DNA of 64,000 nucleotides, taken from positions 3,791,001-3,855,000 of the forward strand of contig NZ_JAVDYC010000001.1 of the NCBI RefSeq assembly GCF_031458255.1, read 5' to 3'. Shown here in pieces: positions 32,561-41,017 of the stretch. The stretch's first letter is position 1; every line of letters begins with the position of its first letter. The DNA comes from Catenuloplanes niger. GTDB lineage: Bacteria > Actinomycetota > Actinomycetes > Mycobacteriales > Micromonosporaceae. A program made the translations under genes and the position numbers. Below the pieces are notes generated by a model. The model was given only the letters and a program-made list of their open reading frames with translations, made no database searches and was not told where the DNA came from.

Positions 32561-35422
32561 TCAGGAGGCGTCGGTGGCGGCCTTCGCGGGGGCGGCCTTC
32601 TTCGCCGGGGCCTTCTTCGCCGCCGCGGTCGTCGTCTTGGCCGCGGCCGCCTTCTTGGCCGGGGTGGCCTTCTTGGTGGCCGTCTTCTTCGCGGTGGTCT
32701 TCTTCGCGGCGGTCTTCTTCGCCGGGGTGGCGTCGCCGGCCGCCGCCTTCTTGGCCGGGGCCTTCTTGGCGGCGCGCTTCTTGGCCGGGGCCGGCCCCTT
32801 GGCGCGCTTCTCGGCGAGCATCTCGGAGGCCTCTTCCAGCGTGAGGGCCTCCACGGTCTGGCTGCGGCGCAGGGACGCGTTGAACTCGCCGTCCGTGACG
32901 TACGGCCCGAACCGGCCGTCCTTGATCACCAGCGGCTTCTCGGTGGCCGGGTCGTTGCCCATCTCGCGCAGCGGCGGGGCGGCGGCGCGGCGGGCACCGC
33001 GGGTCTTGGGCGCGGCGAGGCGGGCCAGCGCGTCGTCCAGCGTGACCGTGAAGATCTGCTCCTCGCTGTCCAGCGAGCGGGACTCGTCGCCCTTCTTCAC
33101 GTACGGCCCGTAGCGGCCGGAGAGCGCGAAGACCTCGGCGCCGTCCGGGGCCACGCCGACCAGGCGCGGCAGCGAGAGCAGGCGCAGCGCGTCGGCGAGC
33201 GTCAACTCGTCCGGCTTCTGGCTGGTCAGCAACGAGGAGTTCTTGTCGCCGCTGGACACGTACGGCCCGAACCGGCCGGACTTGAGCAGCACCGGCTCGC
33301 CGGTCTCCGGGTGCTCGCCGAGCTTGCGTTCGCCGCTGCCACCGCCGAGGAACAGCTCGTCGATCTTCTCCGGCGTCAGCTCGTCCGGAGCCAGCGACTC
33401 GGGGATGGAGACGCGGCCCTCCTCGGACGACTCCGCGGCCGGGTCGTCGGTGTGGTGGATGCGCTGGATGTACGGCCCGTAGCGACCGACCCGGACCACG
33501 ACGTCGCGGTCCTCGTCGTCGCGGAACAGCGGGATCGAGTTGACGCTGCGCGCGTCGATCTCCGCCAGGTTCTCCGTGACCAGCTTCTTCAGGCCACCGG
33601 CGCGGGCGATCGACGCCTCGGCGCCGGCGCCGCTGCCGAAGTAGAACGCGGTGAGGAAGTCCGCGGACCGCGCGTCCCCACCGGCGATCTCGTCGAGCTG
33701 GTTCTCCATCGCGGCGGTGAAGTTGTAGTCGACCAGGCCGGGGTAGTGCCGCTCCAGCAGGCCGACCACCGCGAACGCCAGGAACGACGGGATCATCGCC
33801 TGACCGCGCTTCGTCACGTACCCGCGGTCCTGGATGGTCTGCATGATCGACGCGTAGGTGGAGGGACGGCCGATGCCCATCTCCTCCATCGCCTTGACCA
33901 GCGACGCCTCGGTGTAGCGGGACGGCGGCTGGGTGGTGTGGCCGACCGCGTCCAGCTGCTCCGCGGTCAGCGGCTGGTCCTTGGCCAGGTTGGGCAGCCG
34001 GCGCTCGGCGTCCTCCGCCTCCGCGTTCTCGTCGTCGGAGGACTCGACGTAGGCGCGCAGGAAGCCGGGGTCGGTGATGGTCTTGCCGGTGGCGCCGAAG
34101 TCGGCCTCCTCGCCGGCGGTGGAGACCGCGCGGATGCGCACCGAGACGGACGAGCCGACCGCGTCGGTCATCTGGGACGCGATCGTGCGCCGCCAGATCA
34201 GCTCGTAGAGCTTGAACTCGTCGCCGGACAGCTCGTTCGCCACCTCGCCCGGGGTGCGGAACACGTCACCGGCCGGGCGGATCGCCTCGTGCGCCTCCTG
34301 CGCGTTCTTCACCTTGCCGGTGTAGCGGCGCGGCTGGGGCGGCACGTTCGCCGGGCCGTAGAGCTCGGCGATCTGGGTGCGCGCGGCGGAGAGCGCGGAC
34401 TCGGAGAGGTTCACCGAGTCGGTACGCATGTAGGTGATGTAGCCGTTCTCGTACAGCCGCTGGGCGGTGCGCATCGTCTGCTGGGAGCCGGAGCGCAGCT
34501 TGCGGGCCGCCTCCTGCTGGAGCGTGGACGTGATGAACGGCGCGTACGGCCGGCGCCGGTACGGCTTCTCCTCGACGCGGGTGACCTGGAACGGCCGCCC
34601 GTCGAGGCGGGCGGCCAGGCCGCGGGCACCGTCGCCGTCGAGGTGGATCACCCCGGCGCCGGGCCGCACCTGCCCGGTGGTCGGCTCGAAGTCCTTACCG
34701 GTGGCCACCCGGTCACCGTTCAGCGCGATGAGCGTGGCGTTGAACGTGCGCGGGCCCTCGACCTGGCCCTGCACGGCGAGGCGGGCCAGGATGTCCCAGT
34801 AGTCGGCGGTGCGGAAGGCCATCCGCTGGCGCTCGCGCTCGACCACGATGCGGGTGGCGACGGACTGCACGCGGCCCGCGGAGAGACCGGTGCGCACCTT
34901 CTTCCACAGCACCGGGGAGACCTCGTAGCCGTAGAGACGGTCGAGGATGCGGCGCGCCTCCTGCGCGTCGACCAGGTCGCGGTCGAGCTCGCGCGGGTTC
35001 GCGACGGCGGCCTGGATGGCCGGCTTGGTGATCTCGTGGAAGACCATCCGCCGGACCGGGACCTTGGGCTTCAGCGTCTCGATCAGGTGCCAGGCGATGG
35101 CCTCGCCCTCGCGGTCCTCATCCGTGGCGAGCAGGACCTCGTCGACGTCCTTGACCAGCGAGCGGAGCTTGGTGACCTGCTTCTTCCGGTCCGGCGAGAC
35201 GACGTAGAGCGCGGTGAAACCGTTGTCCACGTCGACGCCGAGCCGGGCCCACGGCTTGTCCTCGTAACCGGACGGGACCTCGGCCGCGTTGCGAGGCAGG
35301 TCGCGCACGTGCCCGAAGCTGGCCTCGACGACGTAGCCCGGGCCAAGGTAGCCCGAGATCGTCTTAGCCTTCGCCGGTGACTCGACGATGACCAGACGGG
35401 TGCTCTTGGCGTTGCTCGGCAC
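32561..35422 (-). CDS. topA: DNA topoisomerase I
   Basis: Type IA topoisomerase of 953 residues that relaxes negative supercoils. TOPRIM comprises LVIVESPAKAKT at the start and TDEDREGEAIAWH. The catalytic Tyr is near residue 330 in GYITYMRTDS. The C-terminal part has several DGRFGPYV-type repeats instead of zinc fingers, as in mycobacteria and streptomycetes. It ends in a Lys/Ala-rich tail of about 90 residues (PAKKA, TAKKT units) similar to that of Ku here, which should aid processive DNA binding. The GTG at 35422 has AGGAG close upstream. The gene faces the lactone oxidase gene with only 15 bases between stops. Confidence 0.95.
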   Translation of the reverse strand: MPSNAKSTRLVIVESPAKAKTISGYLGPGYVVEASFGHVRDLPRNAAEVPSGYEDKPWARLGVDVDNGFTALYVVSPDRKKQVTKLRSLVKDVDEVLLATDEDREGEAIAWHLIETLKPKVPVRRMVFHEITKPAIQAAVANPRELDRDLVDAQEARRILDRLYGYEVSPVLWKKVRTGLSAGRVQSVATRIVVERERQRMAFRTADYWDILARLAVQGQVEGPRTFNATLIALNGDRVATGKDFEPTTGQVRPGAGVIHLDGDGARGLAARLDGRPFQVTRVEEKPYRRRPYAPFITSTLQQEAARKLRSGSQQTMRTAQRLYENGYITYMRTDSVNLSESALSAARTQIAELYGPANVPPQPRRYTGKVKNAQEAHEAIRPAGDVFRTPGEVANELSGDEFKLYELIWRRTIASQMTDAVGSSVSVRIRAVSTAGEEADFGATGKTITDPGFLRAYVESSDDENAEAEDAERRLPNLAKDQPLTAEQLDAVGHTTQPPSRYTEASLVKAMEEMGIGRPSTYASIMQTIQDRGYVTKRGQAMIPSFLAFAVVGLLERHYPGLVDYNFTAAMENQLDEIAGGDARSADFLTAFYFGSGAGAEASIARAGGLKKLVTENLAEIDARSVNSIPLFRDDEDRDVVVRVGRYGPYIQRIHHTDDPAAESSEEGRVSIPESLAPDELTPEKIDELFLGGGSGERKLGEHPETGEPVLLKSGRFGPYVSSGDKNSSLLTSQKPDELTLADALRLLSLPRLVGVAPDGAEVFALSGRYGPYVKKGDESRSLDSEEQIFTVTLDDALARLAAPKTRGARRAAAPPLREMGNDPATEKPLVIKDGRFGPYVTDGEFNASLRRSQTVEALTLEEASEMLAEKRAKGPAPAKKRAAKKAPAKKAAAGDATPAKKTAAKKTTAKKTATKKATPAKKAAAAKTTTAAAKKAPAKKAAPAKAATDAS

Positions 35423-35763
35423 GTTACTCCTGACCTCGGTGGATCCCTTACGACGTGGATCGCCTGATCTATTGGCGGCTGGCAGCGCGTGGCTCCGATC
35501 GGCCACGGCTGATCATGCGCGCCGCTGCGCCAACCGATCCACGGTAACGCGGTCGGTGGCCGGCGGGTCGCGCGGGACCGCCGGCGACCCCACGCTACCG
35601 GGCTGCCGGCGCCACGGATCGGCAACGCCGTCCGAGCGACCGCTGTTCCCCCCAACGGTGTCCGCTGCCGGAAAACATCGGCACGGACCAGCACCATCGT
35701 GCCGGTCTATGTCTCGGTCATCCAGTCACCGTAACTGTCGGAGATTAGACAGTACACCGGCGG
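35423..35763. other. topA upstream region with an inverted repeat
   Basis: This 341-base gap precedes topA. Near its far end (35731-35755) lies an imperfect inverted repeat, GTAACTGTC - 8 bases - GACAGTAC, 8 bases past the stop of the preceding gene. It could be a weak terminator for that gene or an operator; the rest shows no gene. Confidence 0.45.
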
Positions 35764-36489
35764 TCAGGACGGCCACGCGGACTCCGGCGCGGCGTCCGGG
35801 CGTGGCCCGACCAGGCCGGCCAGGCGGGCGATCCGGCGGCGTCCGGAGATGCGCAGCCCGGGGTCGCCGTCACGCGGCACGGTGAGGCGGCTCGGCAGGC
35901 CGGCCGCGTGCAGCGCGGCGCGGACCGTCTCCCAGATCGGTGCGTCGGCACGGCCGAGCCGAAGCACATATCCGGACGGGTCGGGCGCGCCGGCCGCCGC
36001 GACCCAGAGCCGCAGGCGGAAGCCGTTGAGGAAGAACGCGCGCGGCGGGCGCTTCGGGTCGCCGGGTTCCCGCAGCCAGGCGCGGGCCAGCGGCATCAGC
36101 GTGGTGGCGTAGGCGGTGCGCACCTCGAGTCGCTCGTCCTCGGTGCGCGACCAGGTGGCCTGCAGGCCCCGGCGGGCGATCTCGGGGACCAGCACGTGCA
36201 CCCGCCACGGTTCGGCCACGATCACCGAGACGCGCGCGGTGCCGCCCATCCGGACGATCTCCCCGGGCCCGGCGAGCAGCCCGGCCAGGTCCGCGACGCC
36301 CGGATCGTGCGCCTCCACCCCGAAGAGCGAGGGCTCCTCCCCCCGGCCACCCGCCCCGGGAACGCCTGACGGCCGCCCCTCCGCGGGGGCTCGATCGCGA
36401 TCCCGGGGAGCACGACGCCGACCCTTACCAAGATCAAGATCTTGCGGGGGTACGTCCGGGAGGCCCGGGATCGGCGGGTTGACGGACAC
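35764..36489 (-). CDS. conserved hypothetical protein upstream of topA
   Basis: Codes for 241 residues. A basic, Pro-rich disordered N-terminus (1-55) is followed by a globular part with VSVIVAEPWRVHVLVPEIARRG, RAFFLNGFRLRLWVAAAG and ISGRRRIARLAGLVGPRP. I do not recognise the family. Its position next to topA recalls Rv3647c of M. tuberculosis, which is also uncharacterised; orthology is inferred from position only. The GTG at 36489 begins one base after the stop of the lipoprotein gene, so the pair is an operon. A short inverted repeat follows the stop. Confidence 0.6.
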   Translation of the reverse strand: MSVNPPIPGLPDVPPQDLDLGKGRRRAPRDRDRAPAEGRPSGVPGAGGRGEEPSLFGVEAHDPGVADLAGLLAGPGEIVRMGGTARVSVIVAEPWRVHVLVPEIARRGLQATWSRTEDERLEVRTAYATTLMPLARAWLREPGDPKRPPRAFFLNGFRLRLWVAAAGAPDPSGYVLRLGRADAPIWETVRAALHAAGLPSRLTVPRDGDPGLRISGRRRIARLAGLVGPRPDAAPESAWPS

Positions 36490-36490
36490 G

Positions 36491-37024
36491 TCAACGGCAC
36501 TCCGGCACCTGGTCGAACGCCTCGCGGAGCTCCTCCGACTGCAGCGACGACGTGTCCAGCGCGGCCTTGTCGTACTCCGTGCCGAGCGTGCTGACCACCT
36601 GCTCGACGCCCGTGTAGAACGCGTCCGCCTGGGTGGTGTCCAGCGCGATGATCGCCCGGTGCGCGTTGTCGTAGGCGGCCCGCACGCCGTCGAGAGAGGT
36701 CAGGAAGCCCTGCGCCACGCTCTCGCCGTTCTCCACGTCCGGCACGCCGGCCCGCTCCACGCCCTGACGCGCGGCCTCGCTGGCGTCCCGGGCGCCCTGG
36801 AACAACCGGGCCAGGTTCTCCCGCGCGGCGCTCGGCGTGGTCTCCGCGCTCATCTGCTGGTTCGTCCGGTCGGCCAACGTGCTGATCTCGGTGCGCCACG
36901 GGCCCAGCGCCTCACAGACCGCGGACGCCCACGCACTCGGCGAGGCGCCACCGCCACAGCCGGCGGCGAGCAGGAGAAGGGAGGTGAGGACCGCGGTGAT
37001 GGACACCATGCGGGGGGTGCGCAT
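36491..37024 (-). CDS. putative lipoprotein
   Basis: A 177-residue exported lipoprotein: basic start MRTPRMVS, hydrophobic core to residue 20, and lipobox LAAGC with Cys23 as the lipidation site, followed by a GGG spacer. The mature part is helical and acidic, with two further Cys (AVCEALG and the penultimate PECR) that may form a disulfide. Function unknown. An in-frame ATG at 37051 is possible but lengthens the signal peptide needlessly. It is followed after one base by the topA-adjacent gene and lies upstream of a strong terminator that isolates it from hppA. Confidence 0.75.
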   Translation of the reverse strand: MRTPRMVSITAVLTSLLLLAAGCGGGASPSAWASAVCEALGPWRTEISTLADRTNQQMSAETTPSAARENLARLFQGARDASEAARQGVERAGVPDVENGESVAQGFLTSLDGVRAAYDNAHRAIIALDTTQADAFYTGVEQVVSTLGTEYDKAALDTSSLQSEELREAFDQVPECR

Positions 37025-37059
37025 GGAGAGCAGCGTACGACTGCGGGTCATCGGCGCGC

Positions 37060-37098
37060 GATGCCGCCGGGGAGCCTACTGATCCCCCCGGCGGCATC
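37060..37098. terminator. hairpin terminator after hppA
   Basis: A perfect 13-bp stem (GATGCCGCCGGGG / CCCCGGCGGCATC) with a 13-base loop lies 5 bases beyond the hppA stop on the minus strand and 35 bases before the lipoprotein start. No T-tract. Confidence 0.75.
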
Positions 37099-37103
37099 TC
37101 CCA

Positions 37104-39461
37104 CTAGGCGCTCACGGCCTCCTGCTTGGGCGGGACCGGCGTGCCGGACGTACCGGCCGGCGGCTCCTCACCCATGGAGACCGGCTTCCGCTTGCTCCAG
37201 ACCACGGCCGCGACGATGACCAGCGTGGCCACCGCGGCGATCGCGATCCGGACCGGCGTGTTCGCCTCGTCGCCGATGCTGAGCATCACGACGCCGGGTG
37301 CGATCAGCAGGCTGACCAGGTTCATCACCTTGATCAGCGGGTTGATGGCCGGGCCCGCGGTGTCCTTGAACGGGTCGCCGACCGTGTCGCCGATGACCGT
37401 CGCGGAGTGCGCCTCCGACCCCTTGCCGCCGTGCGCGCCGTCCTCGACCAGCTTCTTCGCGTTGTCCCACGCGCCACCGGAGTTGGACAGGAACACCGCC
37501 ATCAGCGTGCCGGTGCCGATCGCGCCGGCCAGGTACGACGCGAGCGCGCCCGCGCCGAGGCCGAACCCGACCGCGATCGGCGCCAGGACCGCCAGCAGGC
37601 CGGGGGTGAGCAGCTCACGCTGTGCGTCCCGGGTGCAGATGTCGACCACGCGGCCGTACTCCGGGCGGGTGGTGCCGGCCATGATGCCCGGGTTCTCCCG
37701 GAACTGCCGGCGGACCTCGACCACGACCGCGCCGGCCGACCGGGAGACCGCGTTGATCGCCAGGCCGGAGAAGAGGAAGACCACCGCGGCGCCGATCAGC
37801 AGGCCGACCAGGTTGCGCGGGTCGGACACGTTGAGCAGCGCGTCGATCGACAGATCCGCGCCGGCGTCGCCGATCGCGGTGGTGATAGTGTCCCGGTACG
37901 ACCCGAACAGCGCGGTCGCGGCCAGCACCGCGGTCGCGATCGCGATGCCCTTGGTGATCGCCTTCGTGGTGTTGCCGACCGCGTCCAGCTCGGTGAGCGT
38001 GCGCGCACCGGCCTCGTCCACGTCGCCGGACATCTCCGCGATGCCCTGCGCGTTGTCCGAGATCGGGCCGAACGTGTCCATCGCGACGATGACGCCGACC
38101 GTGGTCAGCAGGCCGATACCGGCCATCGCGACCGCGAACAGCGACAGGATGATCGAGCCGCCGCCCAGCAGGTACGCCCCGAAGACGCCGGCGCCGATCA
38201 CCAGCGCGGAGTAGACCGCGGACTCCAGACCGACGCTGATGCCGGCCAGGATGACGGTCGCCGGGCCGGTCAGCGAGGACTTGCCGATGTCCTGCACCGG
38301 CTTCTTCTCGGTCTCGGTGAAGTAGCCGGTCAGCGCCTGGATCGCGGCGGCCAGCACGATGCCGATCACGACCGCGCCGATCGCCAGGAACTGCGGGTTG
38401 CCGGTGAAGTCCGCGCTCACGTTCGGGTCGTCGAACCCGGCGAACGTGTTCGGCAGGTAGAGGAACGTGACCACGGCGACCAGCACCGCGGACAGCGCCG
38501 CGGAGATGTAGAACGCCCGGTTGATCGCGGTCAGGCCGCTGCGGTCGGACGCGCGCAGCCGGGTGATGAACACGCCGATGATCGCGATCAGCACGCCGAC
38601 CGCGGAGACGATCAGCGGGTAGACCAGGCCGTCCTCGCCGAACGCGGCGCGGCCCAGGATCAGCGCGGCGACCAGCGTCACCGCGTACGACTCGAACAGG
38701 TCAGCGGCCATGCCGGCGCAGTCACCGACGTTGTCGCCCACGTTGTCCGCGATGGTCGCGGCGTTGCGCGGGTCGTCCTCCGGGATGCCCTGCTCGACCT
38801 TGCCGACCAGGTCCGCGCCGACGTCCGCGGCCTTGGTGAAGATGCCGCCGCCGACCCGCATGAACATGGCCAGCAGCGCGGCGCCGAAGCCGAAACCCTC
38901 CAGCACGGTCGGCGCGTCGCCCTTGTAGAGCAGCACCACCAGCGAGGCGCCGACCAGGCCGAGACCCACGGTGAGGAAACCGACCACGCCGCCGGTGCGG
39001 AACGCGATCTTCATCGCCTTCTCCCGGCCGCCGGTCGCCTCGTTCGCCGCGGCGGCGACGCGCAGGTTCGCGCGGGTCGCCAGCGCCATGCCCGCGCCGC
39101 CGATGAACGCGGAGAAGACCGCGCCGACGACGAAGAACGCGGAACGGCCGATCTTCACCAGCGTCTCGTTGCCGTCGGTGTCGTGCACCGGCAGCAGGAA
39201 GAGCAGGACGAGGGCGATCACCACGAAGATGCCGAGCGTCTTGAACTGGCGGAAGAGATAGGCCGACGCGCCCTCCTGCACGGCGCCGGCGATCTCCTGC
39301 ATGTTGGTCGTTCCCTTACCGGCTGCCAGCACGCCGCGCACGAGCGCGAGTGCGAAGCCCAGCGCCACCAGCGCGATGACCGCGGCGACGACGACGTACG
39401 TGAGATTCGTACCGGTAAGGGACAGGCCGTCGCCGGCGGCGACAGGGCTGAACCCGGACAT
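37104..39461 (-). CDS. hppA: K+-independent H+-translocating inorganic pyrophosphatase
   Basis: A 785-residue membrane pyrophosphatase with about 16 helices that couples PPi hydrolysis to proton export. The substrate-binding core contains DVGADLVGKVEQG, IPEDDPRNAATIADNVGDN and the second acidic cluster near the C-terminus (TVIGDTVGDPFKDTAGPAIN). In the GNTTKAITKG segment near 498 the Lys and the Thr three residues later mark the K+-independent subfamily; K+-dependent enzymes have Ala and Gly there. GAGGAGG lies 6 bases before the ATG. It stands alone between strong terminators, downstream of the bldG pair, as in Streptomyces from memory. Confidence 0.95.
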   Translation of the reverse strand: MSGFSPVAAGDGLSLTGTNLTYVVVAAVIALVALGFALALVRGVLAAGKGTTNMQEIAGAVQEGASAYLFRQFKTLGIFVVIALVLLFLLPVHDTDGNETLVKIGRSAFFVVGAVFSAFIGGAGMALATRANLRVAAAANEATGGREKAMKIAFRTGGVVGFLTVGLGLVGASLVVLLYKGDAPTVLEGFGFGAALLAMFMRVGGGIFTKAADVGADLVGKVEQGIPEDDPRNAATIADNVGDNVGDCAGMAADLFESYAVTLVAALILGRAAFGEDGLVYPLIVSAVGVLIAIIGVFITRLRASDRSGLTAINRAFYISAALSAVLVAVVTFLYLPNTFAGFDDPNVSADFTGNPQFLAIGAVVIGIVLAAAIQALTGYFTETEKKPVQDIGKSSLTGPATVILAGISVGLESAVYSALVIGAGVFGAYLLGGGSIILSLFAVAMAGIGLLTTVGVIVAMDTFGPISDNAQGIAEMSGDVDEAGARTLTELDAVGNTTKAITKGIAIATAVLAATALFGSYRDTITTAIGDAGADLSIDALLNVSDPRNLVGLLIGAAVVFLFSGLAINAVSRSAGAVVVEVRRQFRENPGIMAGTTRPEYGRVVDICTRDAQRELLTPGLLAVLAPIAVGFGLGAGALASYLAGAIGTGTLMAVFLSNSGGAWDNAKKLVEDGAHGGKGSEAHSATVIGDTVGDPFKDTAGPAINPLIKVMNLVSLLIAPGVVMLSIGDEANTPVRIAIAAVATLVIVAAVVWSKRKPVSMGEEPPAGTSGTPVPPKQEAVSA

Positions 39462-39573
39462 CGATGTCCTCCTCAATTCCTACCGTGCGCGCACCATCCG
39501 GCGGACGAACCGGTGGTTGCGGCCACGCGGCCGTGGCAGCGTCCGGCCCTCACCCGATCGAGCGGAGCCGGGA

Positions 39574-39599
39574 ACAGTACGTAATGACCCGCGTACTGT
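39574..39599. promoter_or_regulatory. inverted repeat upstream of hppA
   Basis: ACAGTACG - 10 bases - CGTACTGT is a perfect palindrome with a spacing of about two helical turns between half-site centres, as for a dimeric repressor. On the minus strand it contains TACAGT, which fits an actinobacterial -10. It might be an operator overlapping the hppA promoter. Confidence 0.4.
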
Positions 39600-40053
39600 A
39601 GCGGTCACCCGTGTCGAGGGTCACAGCCGGAGCCGTCGTGTCGTGATGATGTTGGCCACTGTGTTAGCCGAGCGCCTTCATCGGGGCTTGTCTGTAGGCA
39701 CAGTCAAGGTCATCGGGTCGTCACGCGCAACCGGACGCCACAAGATCAAACCCTGACCAGGGGGTACGTGGCCGGGCGCGCATCAGGCGCATCTACCGGC
39801 GTTTATCGGGTTTTACCGGCCTTTGCGGTGATGGCCGGAGGGGCGTGGCATTCGACGGTGCGTTTCGACCACGCGATGTGATCTGCGTCTCGCCCGGATC
39901 GCTCCGGTGCGTCCGGGCTCGCCGCTTCACCCCGCGCGGCGGCGCGCCGGCACGGTGGAGCGCGGTGGCCGGTGGCACTCCGTGCGGAGCATGGCAGAGT
40001 CCGGGCGTACCGCTGGATGAACTTGGTTTGATCTTGTTTGGGTCTTGCGGCGT

Positions 40054-40073
40054 GCGCGGGCAGGCGCCCGTGC
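40054..40073 (-). terminator. hairpin after the bldG/anti-sigma operon
   Basis: Stem of 8 bp with one G-T pair (GCGCGGGC / GCCCGTGC) and a 4-base loop, starting 2 bases after the anti-sigma gene stop on the minus strand. No T-tract follows. Confidence 0.5.
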
Positions 40074-40075
40074 CG

Positions 40076-40513
40076 TCAGGCGGCGTGGGTGGGCCAGGCC
40101 ATGCGGACCTCGGTGCCCACACCCTCCTCGACCGGGCGCACCTGGAGATCATCCACAAAACCGGCCAACAGGGCAAATCCGACACCCGTGGTCAGCTCGT
40201 CATCGGAGAGCGACTCGTTGGCCAGCTCGTCCGGCGGAATCGACGGGATGCCGAGACCGGCCTCTATCGGCGCGCGGTCGATCACCCGGACGGTGTACGA
40301 GTCCGCGTCGGACATCACCACCTGGACCGGCTCGAACACGCCGTACTGCCGGTGCAGCGCGACCGCGCGGGCACACGCCTCACCGATCGCCAGGCGCACC
40401 TCGTCGAGCAGCTCCTCGGCCACGCCGGCGCGACGGGCCACGGCCACGCCGACCAGCCGGGCGGTGCGCACGTGCACAGGCGCCGGGGAGAACGCCAGCC
40501 GGACAGTCGCCAT
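40076..40513 (-). CDS. HATPase-domain anti-sigma factor partner of BldG
   Basis: The 145-residue protein has a GHKL-type ATP-binding fold like SpoIIAB/RsbW. The N-box reads E45-A-C-A-R49, with Arg in place of the Mg-binding Asn. The G1 region is VIDRAPIEAG without the usual DxGxG. The G2-like TTGVGFALLAGFVDD is retained. It may therefore bind but not hydrolyse ATP, or act purely as a binding partner. Its ATG overlaps the stop of the bldG-like gene by one base, so both are made together. The pair resembles SCO3548-SCO3549 of Streptomyces coelicolor, from memory. Sigma-factor targets are not encoded nearby. Confidence 0.8.
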   Translation of the reverse strand: MATVRLAFSPAPVHVRTARLVGVAVARRAGVAEELLDEVRLAIGEACARAVALHRQYGVFEPVQVVMSDADSYTVRVIDRAPIEAGLGIPSIPPDELANESLSDDELTTGVGFALLAGFVDDLQVRPVEEGVGTEVRMAWPTHAA

Positions 40514-40884
40514 CACGCGGTCGGACCGGAGTCCGCACCCGTCCCGCCCGCGGCCTGCACGGCCGCGTCGACCGACGGGTAGATCGGGAAGACCTGATCC
40601 AGCGCGGTGATCCGGAAGATCTTGAGCAGTGGCTCCTTCGCGCAGACCAGGCCGAACGTGCCGCCGATCGGACGTAGCCGCTTCAGCGCACCGACCAGCA
40701 CCCCGAGCCCGGTGGAGTCCAGGAACTCGACGCCGCCCAGGTCCACGATCACGCCGCGCACGCCGCCGTCGATCAACTCGACCAGCCGCTCGCGCAGTCG
40801 GGGGGCCGTGTAGACGTCGACCTCGCCACCGACCTCCAGGACCGTGTGCCCGGCGACGGTGCGGGTCGCCAGCTGCAGCTCCAT
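40513..40884 (-). CDS. bldG: BldG-like anti-anti-sigma factor (STAS domain)
   Basis: A 123-residue STAS protein. The core [37 protein letters not shown] and [14 protein letters not shown] closely match BldG, the anti-anti-sigma factor needed for development and antibiotic production in Streptomyces. Ser57 in DSTGLGV is the expected phosphorylation switch. The name is supported by this match, by coupling to an anti-sigma gene, and by neighbours hppA and the MrfA-type helicase in the same order. GAGGAGG lies 4 bases before the ATG. A TAGATT hexamer at 40923-40928 (minus strand) may be its -10. Confidence 0.88.
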   Translation of the reverse strand: MELQLATRTVAGHTVLEVGGEVDVYTAPRLRERLVELIDGGVRGVIVDLGGVEFLDSTGLGVLVGALKRLRPIGGTFGLVCAKEPLLKIFRITALDQVFPIYPSVDAAVQAAGGTGADSGPTA

Positions 40885-41017
40885 CAGTCCTCCTCGGTGA
40901 CTTCGGCGGTTACGCCCAATCGAATCTAACCATCGGGCGGCCACGGCCGCATCGCGCGGCCCCGTGCTTCCGCGTCGACGTTTGGGTTTTCCGCACACCA
41001 GTGCGAGAGTGCACGAC

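Larger units (their letters stand above)
39462..40075. other. long intergenic region upstream of hppA
   Basis: At 614 bases this is the largest gap in the window. It contains a perfect 8-bp inverted repeat with a 10-base spacer (39574-39599) about 113 bases before the hppA start, a repeated taccggcgttt/taccggccttt element near 39794-39827, and a hairpin after the anti-sigma gene. I found no convincing open reading frame or known riboswitch fold. Confidence 0.5.

Noticed and set aside
33311-35380. 689-codon plus-strand frame opposite topA
   Set aside because: Antisense shadow of topA; composition is biased and no domain is visible.
37407-39584. 725-codon plus-strand frame opposite hppA
   Set aside because: Antisense shadow of a clear membrane pyrophosphatase; highly charged nonsense composition.
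39793-40185. 130-codon minus-strand frame in the hppA-anti-sigma gap
   Set aside because: Overlaps the end of the anti-sigma gene, low similarity to any protein type, no ribosome binding site.
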